Positions 1-10,172 of a DNA stretch of 64,000 nt are shown piece after piece (within the stretch, counting starts at the first letter, position 1; each line of letters begins with the position of its first letter). The position numbers and the translations under genes are program-made. The stretch is taken from the NCBI RefSeq assembly GCF_963678635.1, contig NW_026971453.1, forward strand, positions 1 to 64,000. Direction: 5' to 3'. Below the pieces are notes generated by a model. That model did not search any database. It saw only the letters and a list, made by a program, of their open reading frames with translations, and was not told where the DNA came from. This DNA is from Symsagittifera roscoffensis (Eukaryota > Xenacoelomorpha > Acoela > Convolutidae).

Positions 1-767
1 CGTCCTGGTAATCAATTTGTTTGATCTGGTTTTGTTTGAATTATCCTTGACAAATCTTTATTCTTTGAAACTGTTAAAAAATATCAGTTTTTCAAATATT
101 GGCAATGAAAATCACGAGTTTGCTTATTTTAATACGCGAAAAAGAAAAGATGTGAAAGAAACTATTTTACCAAGTAGAGTCTTGTTTTTTAATGGACAAA
201 ATCAATGATCTCCGATGCCAATGGCAGTAATTGCCACGTCTTACTTTAAATTTTTTGTGAAATAACTTTTCTAGAAGGTCCGACTAGTTCCGCTTTCTCA
301 AAGATTCATCTTCTCAGACGTTCAAGATAGAAAAAATCAGAAGAGGTTTCGATAAATTTCAAATAAAATTAATAACTAATAAAAAGTATTATCGATTTAT
401 AATAAGTATTATCAACACACACAGTTTTCTGTTCCCAAACCATTGTTTTTCTATTTTATATCCTAAATTTTCCAGTTTTGTATCAAAGATTTAAGATGTC
501 TATAACGGATTGATAAATAGCATTTAGAGTATCTATAACAGCATTATTTGTGCAAGGAAAACCAAAATTTGCTCTAACTTTTCACGCATCGAGAATTTCA
601 AAAACACCTGCAAAAACAGACACATAACTCAAACATTAGATCGTTTTTAATTCAATGCTGAAACAAAAGCAAGTATAACCAGCTGCAGTTTAGACATTTT
701 AGCAAAAAAAAACAAAAGCAAAATTAAAGTGATAAACAAATTAAAGTGATGATTTTCTTCGGATTCT
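1..767. other. host noncoding DNA, no gene seen
   Basis: A+T-rich sequence with many homopolymer runs. Short open frames exist (for example 17-208 on the plus strand) but none has a recognisable motif or length above chance. I see no RNA gene or repeat structure here that I can support. Confidence 0.5.
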
Positions 768-1106
768 CCCCCTCACCAACCAAAGGTTCCCCTTTGGTGT
801 TAATTTTGACATCCATTTTTGACGACCAAGCCTAAAAAATTTCTAAAGAGTCTCTTCAGCGTCAAACTATCTGATTTTGACGGAAAACGCGCACCTAAAA
901 GACGCAACTTTTTGGTCAAAAAATTTGGCTTTTTTGAATTGTTCTTTCAAAGTTTGTCTGTGTTGCGGACATTTTTGTCAAAACAGGACCTTTATAGTAT
1001 TCTGGGATTGCTGGGACATTCAATTTGGTCGACCTAGAAAAAGGTCAACAAAATTTTCAAATTTTTTTTGAAAATTCATCTCGAGAAAATCTTAGACCCG
1101 CCTCTG
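768..1106. repeat. degenerate hAT-like MITE copy A
   Basis: The stretch shares blocks with the complete MITE at 1594-1961: a 'caatttggtcgac' block followed by an A/T-rich tail and a terminal 'agacccgcctctg' resembling the MITE end. The left boundary is not clear and I see no target duplication. It is read as an older copy of the same family. Confidence 0.45.
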
Positions 1107-1269
1107 CAGCGCTAATAAAAGAAACATGAAAATCAGCTATTTTTTTTGATTGGATGAACCTATTTTTTAGTTCTCCATTATTCAAAAATTAATGAGTTAA
1201 AAAATAAGAGTGATCAGTAGAGCTAAGTCGGATCTACCTAAGGCATTGAAGGGTGCATTTAGTGCAAAT

Positions 1270-1454
1270 TAGATAGAAAAACGGACGAAGTCAGACCACC
1301 ATTCTGGCCTGTTCTTTTTTGATCAAAATGGGGTCTTTAAAATGATTTGGAAGGGCTCAGAAAATCAATTTGTTGCCCAAAAAAAGTCGACAAACTTTTT
1401 GAATTTGTTTGGAAATCCGCCCACCCCCTTGACAAAACTATAGATCCGTCCTTG
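1270..1454. repeat. degenerate hAT-like MITE copy B (partial)
   Basis: Only the right part of the family is recognisable: a 'gtcgac' block, then 'ggaaatccgcccacccc' and the end 'tagatccgtccttg'. The left part has diverged beyond what I can align by eye, so the start is approximate. Confidence 0.4.
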
Positions 1455-1593
1455 TGGAATAAACGTTTGCTGCTTTTTTCAAGCACAAAATGAATCAATT
1501 TATCCAATCACATTCAAAAACTCTCAAAAAGCAAGCAACACTTCTTATAATCTCAAATCTAATTTCTTGAAGTATCGGAATAATGATGGCAAC

Positions 1594-1961
1594 CAGGGGC
1601 GGATTTGGGGGGGGGGGGGGTCCCTTCTTTGGTGCTTTTTAAATAGTCCATTTTTTGGCCGACGGACCCTAAATTTTTTCTGAAGGCGCTTTTGGCGCCA
1701 ATATATACTAACTTTGTAGGGGAGCAGGCGCCAAAAAATGGCAATTTTTTTGACAACATTTTCCAAAAAGTGCCCAAAAACGGCTTTTGACCTGTGTTTT
1801 CAAGTTTGCCTGCGGCGCTGATAATTCGGCCGAAACAGCGTCTTTTTAGTGCTTTAGGTGAGCTCGAATAATCAATTTGGTCGACTTAAAAAAAACTCGA
1901 ATTTTTCGAAAAATTTTTTGAAAATCCGCCCCCCTTGAGAAAATTCTAGACCCATCCCTGA
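1594..1961. mobile_element. non-autonomous hAT-type MITE with 8-bp TSD
   Basis: A 368-bp element begins 'caggggcgga' and ends 'acccatccctg', so the termini are imperfect inverted repeats of the CAGGG(G/A)(C/T)GG type. It is flanked by identical 8-bp direct repeats 'atggcaac' at 1586-1593 and 1962-1969. An 8-bp duplication is the hallmark of hAT-superfamily transposition. There is no transposase frame inside, so it would have depended on an autonomous partner. A G run of about 14 lies near the left end. Reading the duplication is direct; assignment to hAT follows from duplication length and the CAGGG terminus. Confidence 0.8.
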
Positions 1962-2427
1962 TGGCAACACACAAAAGGTGATACTTGAGCAAACATTAAT
2001 ACGATATCTAGAAAAAACACACATTGGATTACAAACCGCTCAGTTTTTAGCTTTGTCATCCGGAATTCTTTTTTATTAAAAAAATCAATACTTTTGTTTC
2101 CAATCAGATTTTATTATACCTTGAAGTTTTTGTTGGGGGTATTCCTTTGCAAACGTATTAGTAAAAAAGAACAGTAAAAAACACAACGCAGAACAGTAGA
2201 AAAAAAACTTCAATGATCCTATTCATTGCAATTTTTACCGTTGTTAGCGCCTTTCACTCATTGATAGAGTCTTCTATGTATATCACTAAAAAATTGACAT
2301 CATTAGAAATCAAGGAAGTAAAAAGCGCACTGAATCATGAGGTTTTGCATTTAAAAGCAATATCAGAAAAGGGGAAATAACCAGAGTTCCAATATAACAA
2401 GAAATACTCCACAACAAGGGCAATTGG
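1962..2427. other. noncoding DNA between MITE and hairpin
   Basis: A+T-rich sequence with no coding or repeat signal that I can support. Confidence 0.5.
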
Positions 2428-2491
2428 ACCAAGTTAAGATCCTTCTCCCCTCCCCCCCAAATTAGTTTAGGGGGGAGGATGTTAACTTGGT
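2428..2491. repeat. 64-bp imperfect inverted repeat (hairpin)
   Basis: The outer arms 'accaagttaa' and 'ttaacttggt' are perfect complements, and inside them 'cctcccccc' pairs with 'ggggggagg' around a short A/T-rich loop. It lies immediately left of the first copy of the tandem duplication. It may be a tiny MITE or a chance hairpin. Confidence 0.45.
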
Positions 2492-2780
2492 TCTGAATTA
2501 TAATGGATTTTGATGGATTTTTTTTTCAAAAAAAATTCAATTTTAAGGGCAATAAAATAACTTTTGTGGCCTGAATTTAACGGTTTCAATGGAATATAAG
2601 GTTTATTCTTGTCTCGGTAATTCATTATAATCAATTGGAAATCATGGGCGCTCGGGGCGGGTTGTTATTGTGTCTGAATTTTACTTGAAGTTCCTATTTA
2701 AAAAAAAATAAGTTCTTTAAAATTGTTTCTGGCGCCATTGAATTCCATAGCTATTTCCCGTTCTTTTTTACCATGTTTTT

Positions 2781-3000
2781 GTCAGTCGCCATCAGGTATC
2801 TTTCGCCTCTCCCATAAAAACACTTTGTTCGAAGCTTGTGCTGCCTAGCTTACGTTATGCTTCCGCTGGTACTCATCTGGTATCCTTCGTGTTTCAGACA
2901 AAAAACCTACTTCGAAGCAAGTTACGTCTAGCTTGCCGCGTCCTTTTGCTGGTCGTCATCCGGCAATCTTCATTTCTACATGAACAAACGAACGGCCTCA
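2781..3000. repeat. about 84-bp tandem repeat, about 2.6 units
   Basis: Units start near 2781, 2865 and 2948 with the shared start G(C/T)(T/C)(G/A)GT-CATC-GGTATC. Spacing is 84 and 83 bp and the units are diverged. The same unit appears at 24562 and 24649, on the far side of element 1, so the giant element landed inside this host minisatellite. A 62-codon open frame across it (2838-3026) is a by-product of the repeat. Confidence 0.65.
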
Positions 3001-3052
3001 TTGGTGTTTCTAATGGACACAACTAGTTCAAAGATAGAACAGCCTAGCGTGT

Positions 3053-3462
3053 TGAGTTGTGACCGATGTGGTTAACTCATAGAGTAATTTCGGATAGGGT
3101 ACACCGTCTGCTCGTCACGCTATCTTATTTTCGGCCGGATAGATTCGTGCAACTTCTTAGTCTAATACCGATCCTAATCTTACTCTTATACTTTCTAGTC
3201 TCAGGGTGTTTAACTAGTCTCTGCTAGGCTCAATAGATCTAGGGTATACTGGTTTGTTGCGGCGGCTGAAGTTCTCTTGGAGAGGCAACTAATTTCTAAG
3301 TTAAATTCAAATCTCTCTGGTGCTGAAATTACAAGTAATTTCAGCACTTACAAATAAGTGGGTTGTTAGTTAGATGGACCATGATTGGTTAATATTAAAT
3401 ACTTTACAGTGGTAAAATATCTATTTTATCCAATCATAAAATATAGTTTAGATCAGGTTCCA
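3053..3462 (-). repeat. LTR of giant Gypsy-like element (duplicated copy)
   Basis: 410-bp LTR, tgag...ttcca on the plus strand, nearly identical to 6360-6769, 24911-25320 and 42631-43040. It is preceded by the same 'gcgtgt' flank as the LTR at 6360, as expected for a duplicated 3' LTR. It contains the 28-bp hairpin at 3320-3347. Confidence 0.9.
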
Positions 3463-5053
3463 CCCACCCGGGTTTTACAGAGTTTTTTAGAATTATCTTT
3501 CTGCAATTCAAAGGATAGATGATGAACGTTGGTATTGGGCGAACATCGTATTCTTGTCCGGTTCCTCTTGTTAGAGAAGTTCCAGGACGCTGGAGTTTGG
3601 GGCATTAATCGTTGTGTCTTCTTGTGACAACGACTGTGTTTCCCAACGAAATCAATCTGATTTCAAAATGGTTTGCTATGACGGGTTTTTCTGTATTATG
3701 TAGAGAACTTGTTTTGTGTTCAACCTCGTCTGGGAATGGCGTGGAGATTGTGCGTGGAGGGGATGCCTTATAACTCGGATCTGTACGTATACTTGAACAT
3801 CGAGGTGGTCATTGGTCTAGTTCAATGGAGTCCTTTTCTACGAAGTCAAGTCGTACTCTAAATCCTTTGAGTTGTGATTGTGGACAGCATATCGGTTGTG
3901 GTTAGCCATTCTTGTGTCGAGTGTAGTGGGATCATTTTGTCTTTGGATGTTCGTCTTTGTTGTTGTGTGCTGATCTATATACTGCAAAGTATGATTTACA
4001 TTTTATAAAATTTTTATTAGTTCAGTGTTTTAATTATGATTTTAGTTAGTTGTTTTCACAAAAGCATTTTATTTTAGTTCGGTTATTTTGAAGAGTTACT
4101 CACCCTTGAGTACCTCTTATTTAAAATAGAAGTGTGGTCACAAAGCGTGGATGTAGCGCGGTGGGTTAGGCCGGCTATAGAGCATGCTCAGGACGTCCTC
4201 TCTGGTGGGTTAGGCCAGGGGTGGGAGTATGATTTTGTGCGGTTTCTTTGAGAGGTCCTGTTATGTGATAACGTTTTATGTTGGGTTTATGTTGGTCTTT
4301 CTTATGTTCCGTTGGTTGTGTCCTTTTTTCATAAATCGAATTGTTTTTGTTATGGGTTTGTCTTTTGACTTTTTTGTGTTTTATTATTTCTTTCTTAGAC
4401 TTTATAATAGTCTTCAAAAGAATAAATTATCCAGTTTTAAACTGGGTTAATCCGGTTTGGGTACCGTTGGTTTTCGTTTCTTTGTCATGCTGTTATTTTA
4501 TGATTTGTGGTGTTTAGTAAGCTGCGTTGGTTAGTTTGGTTTAGTATATAATTCCTTTCCAACCGGGTTAAAGGAAAGTTTGAAACTTGTTATCGTGTGT
4601 TAGAGTTGTTGAGTGTGAAAACTTGAAACTGAAATTCATTATTTAAACAATTCTTCGTGGGCGAGCTGTGCGAGTTTGGATAGAATTCTTGTGCGAGTGA
4701 ATGAAAATATCAAAAGGTTAGTTCTGCATTTTCATTTTATCAATTTATTACATAGAATTTCAATTTTACTGCTAATTTTGGGGGAAAGTTAAAGTTATAA
4801 ATTTTCATCATAATTAAATTTACTGCTTTTGGTGAAACAATTAATTTACTACATTGGTATGAATTTTATTATATTATCTTATGCAAAATATTAATGAAGT
4901 TTAGAAGAATTTTAACAAGTTTTATCTTTTATTTTTCTTTTCTGTTTTTTGCAGGTGATCGTGGGCTGAAGACTAAAAATCTAAATGAAACATGAGTAAA
5001 GAATGGTTAGTATTAATTTAAATTTATTAGTGAAGAATTTTTATAAATTATAC
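3463..5053 (-). other. 3' untranslated region of the truncated copy
   Basis: Matches 6770-8360 at the 3,307-bp offset and lies between the LTR and the end of the terminal reading frame. It carries the SINE-like block at 4144-4217 and, on the plus strand, intron-like signals (donor near 4715, acceptor near 4955). It contains no convincing minus-strand gene. Confidence 0.7.
4144..4217 (+). repeat. tRNA/SINE-like block (copy in truncated element)
   Basis: The block holds 'tagcgcggtggg', which fits a pol III A-box, and two copies of 'ggtgggttaggcc', the second about 50 bp downstream where a B-box would lie. The B-box core is degenerate. Identical or near-identical blocks occur at 7451-7524 and 25979-26052. 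It may be a fossil tRNA-derived SINE carried inside the family. Confidence 0.3.
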
Positions 5054-5505
5054 TTACCTGTTAGTCGTCGGGGGAAAACCGTGGGGGAAGATGTCGTGTA
5101 TCATGTCTGAATTTGTTAGTAATTTTGCTAGTGTGCGAATTATGTTTTTAGTTTGAAGCAGTGGCCAAAGCAATTGAAGTGCTTTAATAGTTTTTAGTTC
5201 TTCGGTGCCAACTGCAAACTCGTAAGGTGTGTTTTGAATAAGATTATATATTTTGTGATTGTATTTGGTATTATGGATGAATTCTAATACAGGGATTTCT
5301 ATAGGTTGGATAAATTCATGTGGGATAAAGAAGGGTCTGGATTCTTCAGCATTAAAGGTCTTCGTGATGGGACAAAATATATACATTTGTGCTATTGGGT
5401 CATAATTGCAAATCGCGTTCATGTGTTGCAAGGAAGTGGAAGGTTAGTGAAAATAATTGAAGTTTTTCTTTAAAACTTTCGTAAGCTTGCATATCAGTTA
5501 GTGCT
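5054..5505 (-). pseudogene. C-terminal fragment of the terminal accessory protein
   Basis: The minus-strand frame at 5054-5431 matches the last about 115 residues of the 620-residue terminal protein of element 2 (26855-28717). Upstream it is joined out of register to a piece that matches 8917-9016, because of a deletion of about 200 bp. It has no start, no upstream genes and cannot be functional. The end carries the same CAG/GTAAGT-like splice-donor sequence as the other copies. Confidence 0.8.
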
Positions 5506-5507
5506 TC

Positions 5508-5804
5508 TTCACCTCTATAGTTGGGGAAAGTAGAAAAAAAACTTTAGGGTATGACATTCAGTTATAGCATTTAGTAAAAAGACATGACTCACATTTTGGA
5601 AATTTGCAAATGTAATCGATGTCTTTCTTTGTTTCAAGTCAGCCATGTCCTTTTTAGTTGTCGAACTTAGTTCTGAAATTAAAATGGGTTATAATCGATA
5701 AAAGGGATTATATTGGACTTATGCTTTCAAAAGTAATCACTTTTAATGGATCATCTAGGCAAAAATAATCAATTTCAATGCCAAAAATTAGGGATTATAA
5801 TGGA
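5508..5804. other. unique spacer between duplication copies
   Basis: About 297 bp that does not match either duplicated copy. Contains scattered 'ttataatgg' and 'aatgg' motifs leading into copy B, which may have helped misalignment. No gene seen. Confidence 0.5.
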
Positions 5805-6359
5805 TTATAATGGATTTTGATGGATTTTTTTTCAAAAAAACTTCAATTTTAAGGGCAATAAAATAACTTTTGTGGCCTGAATTTAACGGTTTCAATGGAA
5901 TATAAGGTTTATTCTTGTCTCGGTAATTCATTATAATCAATTGGAAATCATGGGCGCTCGGGGCGGGTTGTTATTGTGTCTGAATTTGACTTGAAGTTCC
6001 CATTAGAAAAAAAAATAAGTTGTTTAAAATTGTTTCTGGCGCCATTGAATTCCATAGCTATTTTCCGTTCTTTTTTCCCATGTTTTTGTCAGTCGCCATC
6101 CGGTATCATTCGCCTCTCCCATAAAAACACTTTGTTCGAAGCTTGTGCTGCCTAGCTTACGTTATGCTTCCGCTGGTACTCATCTGGTATCCTTCGTGTT
6201 TCAGACAAAAAACCTACTTCGAAGCAAGTTACGTCTAGCTTGCCGCGTCCTTTTGCTGGTCGTCATCCGGCAATCTTCATTTCTACATGAACAAACGAAC
6301 GGCCTCATTGGTGTTTCTAATGGACACAACTAGTTCAAAGATAGAACAGCCTAGCGTGT
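5805..6359. repeat. host flank, duplication copy B
   Basis: Matches 2498-3052 at offset 3,307, including the about 84-bp tandem repeat (units near 6088, 6172 and 6255). It ends in 'gtgt' at 6356-6359, the target duplication of element 1. Confidence 0.8.
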
Positions 6360-6769
6360 TGAGTTAGGACCGATGTGGTTAACTCATAGAGTAATTTCGA
6401 ATAGGGTACACCGTCTGCTCGTCACGCTATCTTATTTTCGGCCGGATAGATTCGTGCAACTTCTTAGTCTAATACCGATCCTAATCTTACTCTTATACTT
6501 TCTAGTCTCAGGGTATTTAACTAGTCTCTGCTAGGCTCAATAGATCTAGGGTATACTGGTTTGTTGCGGCGGCTGAAGTTCTCTTGGAGAGGCAACTAAT
6601 TTCTAAGTTAAATTCAAATCTCTCTGGTGCTGAAACTACAAGTAATTTCAGCACATACAAATAAGTGGGTTGTTAGTTAGATGGACCATGATTGGTTAAT
6701 ATTAAATACTTTACAGTGGTAAAATATCTAATTTATCCAATCATAAAATATAGTTTAGATCAGGTTCCA
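6360..6769 (-). repeat. 3' LTR of element 1
   Basis: 410-bp LTR with TG...CA ends. On the minus strand it contains an AATAAA (reading 'gcaataaacc'), two CCAAT-like boxes near its start and a 28-bp hairpin at 6627-6654 with one mismatch in this copy. Confidence 0.92.
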
Positions 6770-7450
6770 CCCATCCGGGTTTTACAGAGTTTTTTAGAAT
6801 TATCTTTCTGCAATTCAAAGGATGGATGATGAACGTTGGTATTGGGCGAACATCGTATTCTTGTCCGGTTCCTCTTGTTAGAGAAGTTCCAGGACGCTGG
6901 AGTTTGGGGCAATAATCGTTGTGTCTTCTTGTGACAACGACTGTGTTTCCCAACGAAATCAATCTGATTTCAAAATGGTTTGCTATGACGGGTTTTTCTG
7001 TATTATGTAGAGAACTTGTTTTGTGTTCAACCTCGTCTGGGAATGGCGTGGAGATTGTGCGTGGAGGGGATGCCTTATAACTCGGATCTGTACGTATACT
7101 TGAACATCGAGGTGGTCATTGGTCTAGTTCAATGGAGTCCTTTTCTACGAAGTCAAGTCGTACTCTAAATCCTTTGAGTTGTGATTGTGGACAGCATATC
7201 GGTTGTGGTTAGCCATTCTTGTGTCGAGTGTAGTGGGATCATTTTGTCTTTGGATGTTCGTCTTTGTTGTTGTGTGCTGATCTATATACTGCAAAGTATG
7301 ATTTACATTTTATAAAATTTTTATTAGTTCAGTGTTTTAATTATGATTTTAGTTAGTTGTTTTCACAAAAGCATTTTATTTTAGTTCGGTTATTTTGAAG
7401 AGTTACTCACCCTTGAGTACCTCTTATTTAAAATAGAAGTGTGGTCACAA

Positions 7451-7524
7451 AGCGTGGATGTAGCGCGGTGGGTTAGGCCGGCTATAGAGCATGCTCAGGA
7501 CGTCCTCTCTGGTGGGTTAGGCCA
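7451..7524 (+). repeat. tRNA/SINE-like block in element 1
   Basis: Same block as at 4144-4217 with A-box-like 'tagcgcggtggg'. Present in all three copies of the 3' region, so it was part of the element before the copies separated. Confidence 0.3.
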
Positions 7525-7535
7525 GGGGTGGGAGT

Positions 7536-7757
7536 ATGATTTTGTGCGGTTTCTTTGAGAGGTCCTGTTATGTGATAACGTTTTATGTTGGGTTTATGTT
7601 GGTCTTTCTTATGTTCCGTTGGTTGTGTCCTTTTTTCATAAATCGAATTGTTTTTGTTATGGGTTTGTCTTTTGACTTTTTTGTGTTTTATTATTTCTTT
7701 CTTAGACTTTATAATAGTCTTCAAAAGAATAAATTATCCAGTTTTAAACTGGGTTAA
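7536..7757 (+). other. antisense 73-codon hydrophobic frame (uncertain)
   Basis: A plus-strand frame of 73 codons, antisense to the retroelement, predicts an almost wholly hydrophobic Phe/Leu/Val-rich protein. The same start and stop are kept in the duplicated copy (4229-4450) and in element 2 (26065-26286). Between element 1 and element 2 I count about 7 replacement and 4 silent changes, which is what neutral drift would give, so length conservation alone is weak support for a gene. Confidence 0.2.
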
Positions 7758-8356
7758 TCCGGTTTGGGTACCGTTGGTTTTCTTTTCTTTGTCATGCTGT
7801 TATTTTATGATTTGTGGTGTTTAGTAAGCTGCGTTGGTTAGTTTGGTTTAGTATATAATTCCTTTCCAACCGGGTTAAAGGAAAGTTTGAAACTTGTTAT
7901 CGTGTGTTAGAGTTGTTGAGTGTGAAAACTTGAAACTGAAATTCATTATTTAAACAATTCTTCGTGGGCGAGCTGTGCGAGTTTGGATAGAATTCTTGTG
8001 CGAGTGAATGAAAATATCAAAAGGTTAGTTCTGCATTTTCATTTTATCAATTTATTACATAGAATTTCATTTTTACTGCTAATTTTGGGGGAAAGTTAAA
8101 GTTATAAATTTTCATCATAATTAAATTTACTGCTTTTGGTGAAACAATTAATTTACTACATTGGTATGAATTTTATTATATTATCTTGTGCAAAATATTA
8201 ATGAAGTTTAGAAGAATTTTAACAAGTTTTATCTTTTATTTTTCTTTTCTGTTTTTTGCAGGTGATCGTGGGCTGAAGACTAAAAATCTAAATGAAACAT
8301 GAGTAAAGAATGGTTAGTATTAATTTAAATTTATTAGTGAAGAATTTTTATAAATT

Positions 8357-10166
8357 ATACTTACCTGTTAGTCGTCGGGGGAAAACCGTGGGGGAAGATG
8401 TCGTGTATCATGTCTGAATTTGTTAGTAATTTTGCTAGTGTGCGAATTATGTTTTTAGTTTGAAGCAGTGGCCAAAGCAATTGAAGTGCTTTAATAGTTT
8501 TTAGTTCTTCGGTGCCAACTGCAAACTCGTAAGGTGTGTTTTGAATAAGATTATATATTTTGTGATTGTATTTGGTATTATGGATGAATTCTAATACAGG
8601 GATTTCTATAGGTTGGATAAATTCATGTGGGATAAAGAAGGGTCTGGATTCTTCAGCATTAAAGTTCTTCGTGATGGGACAAAATAAATACTTTTGTGCT
8701 ATTGGGTCTTAATTGCGGAGGATGCCGTGGAGGTTAGTATCTTTGATGCAATATGTGAAATTTAGAAAAAATGGCGAAGTGCACTTCGAGTTAAGAAACT
8801 GAAAACGGTGGTGTGGTTGTCTTGATGGAGTGTGTAGATCAAAATGATTTTGTATGAAGCGATAGTATGTATATGTGTGGGTTTGTTTAGTGCGTAACAT
8901 AATGTCGTGTGAGCAGTGCAAATCGCGTTCATGTGGTGCAAGGAAGTGGAAGGTTAGTGAAAATAATTGAAATTTTTCTTTATAACTTTCGTAAGCTTGC
9001 ATATCAGTTAGTGGTTCAGAAATGATGTGATCATATTTTCGATCAAAAATATTGAGTGTGAATACATATGATGTTTTGATGAAGAATTTTTCTGTTAGTT
9101 GTGGGTTAGCGAAGCGGTCGTCATCTAAAAATTGGTCTTGATTAGTTCGGATGATATTATGGTCGTAATATTCAAGTGTAAATTCGTTAGCTCGGGGTGC
9201 AGTGAATATTTTTAGTGATTTTTTATATCCTATATAAGTAAATTGTCTAGGTGTTAGTGTTGCGGTGAGTCTATATATCTATATCTCTATATCGCTATGA
9301 GTATTAGATAGTGGTAGGCAAAGTGGATTAGTAAAATGATAATATGTGGTCCAACGAAGTGTAGGCATTAAAACATGTTCATCTACAAAATTACGTGTGC
9401 CGTTAGTGTCGTTAGGTGTGTTTAAAGTATATTGTGGAAATGAAGGTAAGGTGATTGCTAGAAAATCTTTCGTGTTGGTGTGGTGTGGATGATTAATATA
9501 TTCGCGGGCTGTTCCTGGTTTGGTCGGGAATGGATGGTTTGGGAATTTTCTTTTAAAAGTGCGATAAGCTCGGTTAGTGCTATTTGATGATTCTGTGGAT
9601 GTGGATGATTGTGCTAATGATGCAGTATAAGCTGAGGAGGGTGTAGGAGTAGGTGGGTTTGAGGATTCTATTGTGGATGAAATCTGATTTATAGTGGGGG
9701 TGTCAAGGTGGAAGGGTTGTTGTTGTAGGGTGATAAAATTATCGAGTTCTTGGGAGATTTGTGGAGTATCGGGAGAATTAGATGATCGGTCGGAATGAAA
9801 TGGAGAATAGGTTGGGGTTACTTGTGAAGCATAAGAGGGAGTAGAAACGGACGGGAGTGGGTTGTTTGGTGGGATTGGTTGAAAAGGGGGCTTTGAAAAA
9901 ACTGAGAAGTTGGTTTGAAAATTATTGGATGGAGATGGTTCGGAGTCTGCAAATTCGTCAGGGGTTTCTATATTAGGGTTATTGAGTTGTGAATTGGAGT
10001 ATAAAACTGAAATATCTGAATTAGTATCCGAATTGATGCTTGATGTTATATTACTAGTTGGAAAATCGGGTGGCGGGAAAGCAAAAAGTGGAATGATTGT
10101 AATTGGAGTGTTGAGGTTGGTTGGATGGGAATTTGAGCGGTGTAGGGATCCAAGTTGTCGGCTCAT
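8357..10166 (-). pseudogene. terminal accessory protein, broken copy
   Basis: Homologous along its length to the intact 620-residue frame at 26855-28717. The first 295 codons (10166-9279) are open: a Pro/Ser/Thr/Asn-rich low-complexity N-terminal half followed by the start of a more ordered region. A small 'tatatct' repeat expansion near 9280 shifts the frame; the rest (9002-8709 and down to 8357) is readable in other frames with further breaks. A one-base difference at the C-terminus changes the final residues, but the splice-donor-like CAGGTAAG is kept. The start ATG at 10166 lies next to the end of the Env tail frame. I do not recognise the protein family. Confidence 0.8.
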
Positions 10167-10172
10167 CGTGGG

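Larger units (their letters stand above)
2498..5507. repeat. segmental duplication, copy A
   Basis: The stretch from about 2498 to 5409 recurs at a constant offset of 3,307 bp (5805 to about 8716) with few differences. The unit includes about 555 bp of host flank, a 410-bp LTR and the 3' end of the giant retroelement. Because host flank is included, this is a genomic duplication and not a second retroelement insertion. Copy A then skips about 200 bp relative to copy B (the part matching 8717-8918), continues matching 8917-9016, and stops near 5507. Confidence 0.85.
6770..8356 (-). other. 3' UTR of element 1
   Basis: About 1.6 kb between the terminal reading frame and the 3' LTR. The minus strand next to the LTR reads 'aaaacccggatggg', the only purine-leaning stretch where a polypurine tract would be, and a weak one. 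The plus strand here holds a 73-codon hydrophobic open frame (7536-7757), a SINE-like block and intron-like signals. The 80-codon minus-strand frame at 7482-7724 is not conserved in element 2. Confidence 0.6.

Noticed and set aside
2838-3026. 62-codon frame present twice (also 6145-6333)
   Set aside because: Identity comes from the recent segmental duplication, and the frame lies on an 84-bp minisatellite.
4175-4417. 80-codon minus-strand frame in the 3' UTR (also 7482-7724)
   Set aside because: Identical only because of the duplication; element 2 does not keep the frame.
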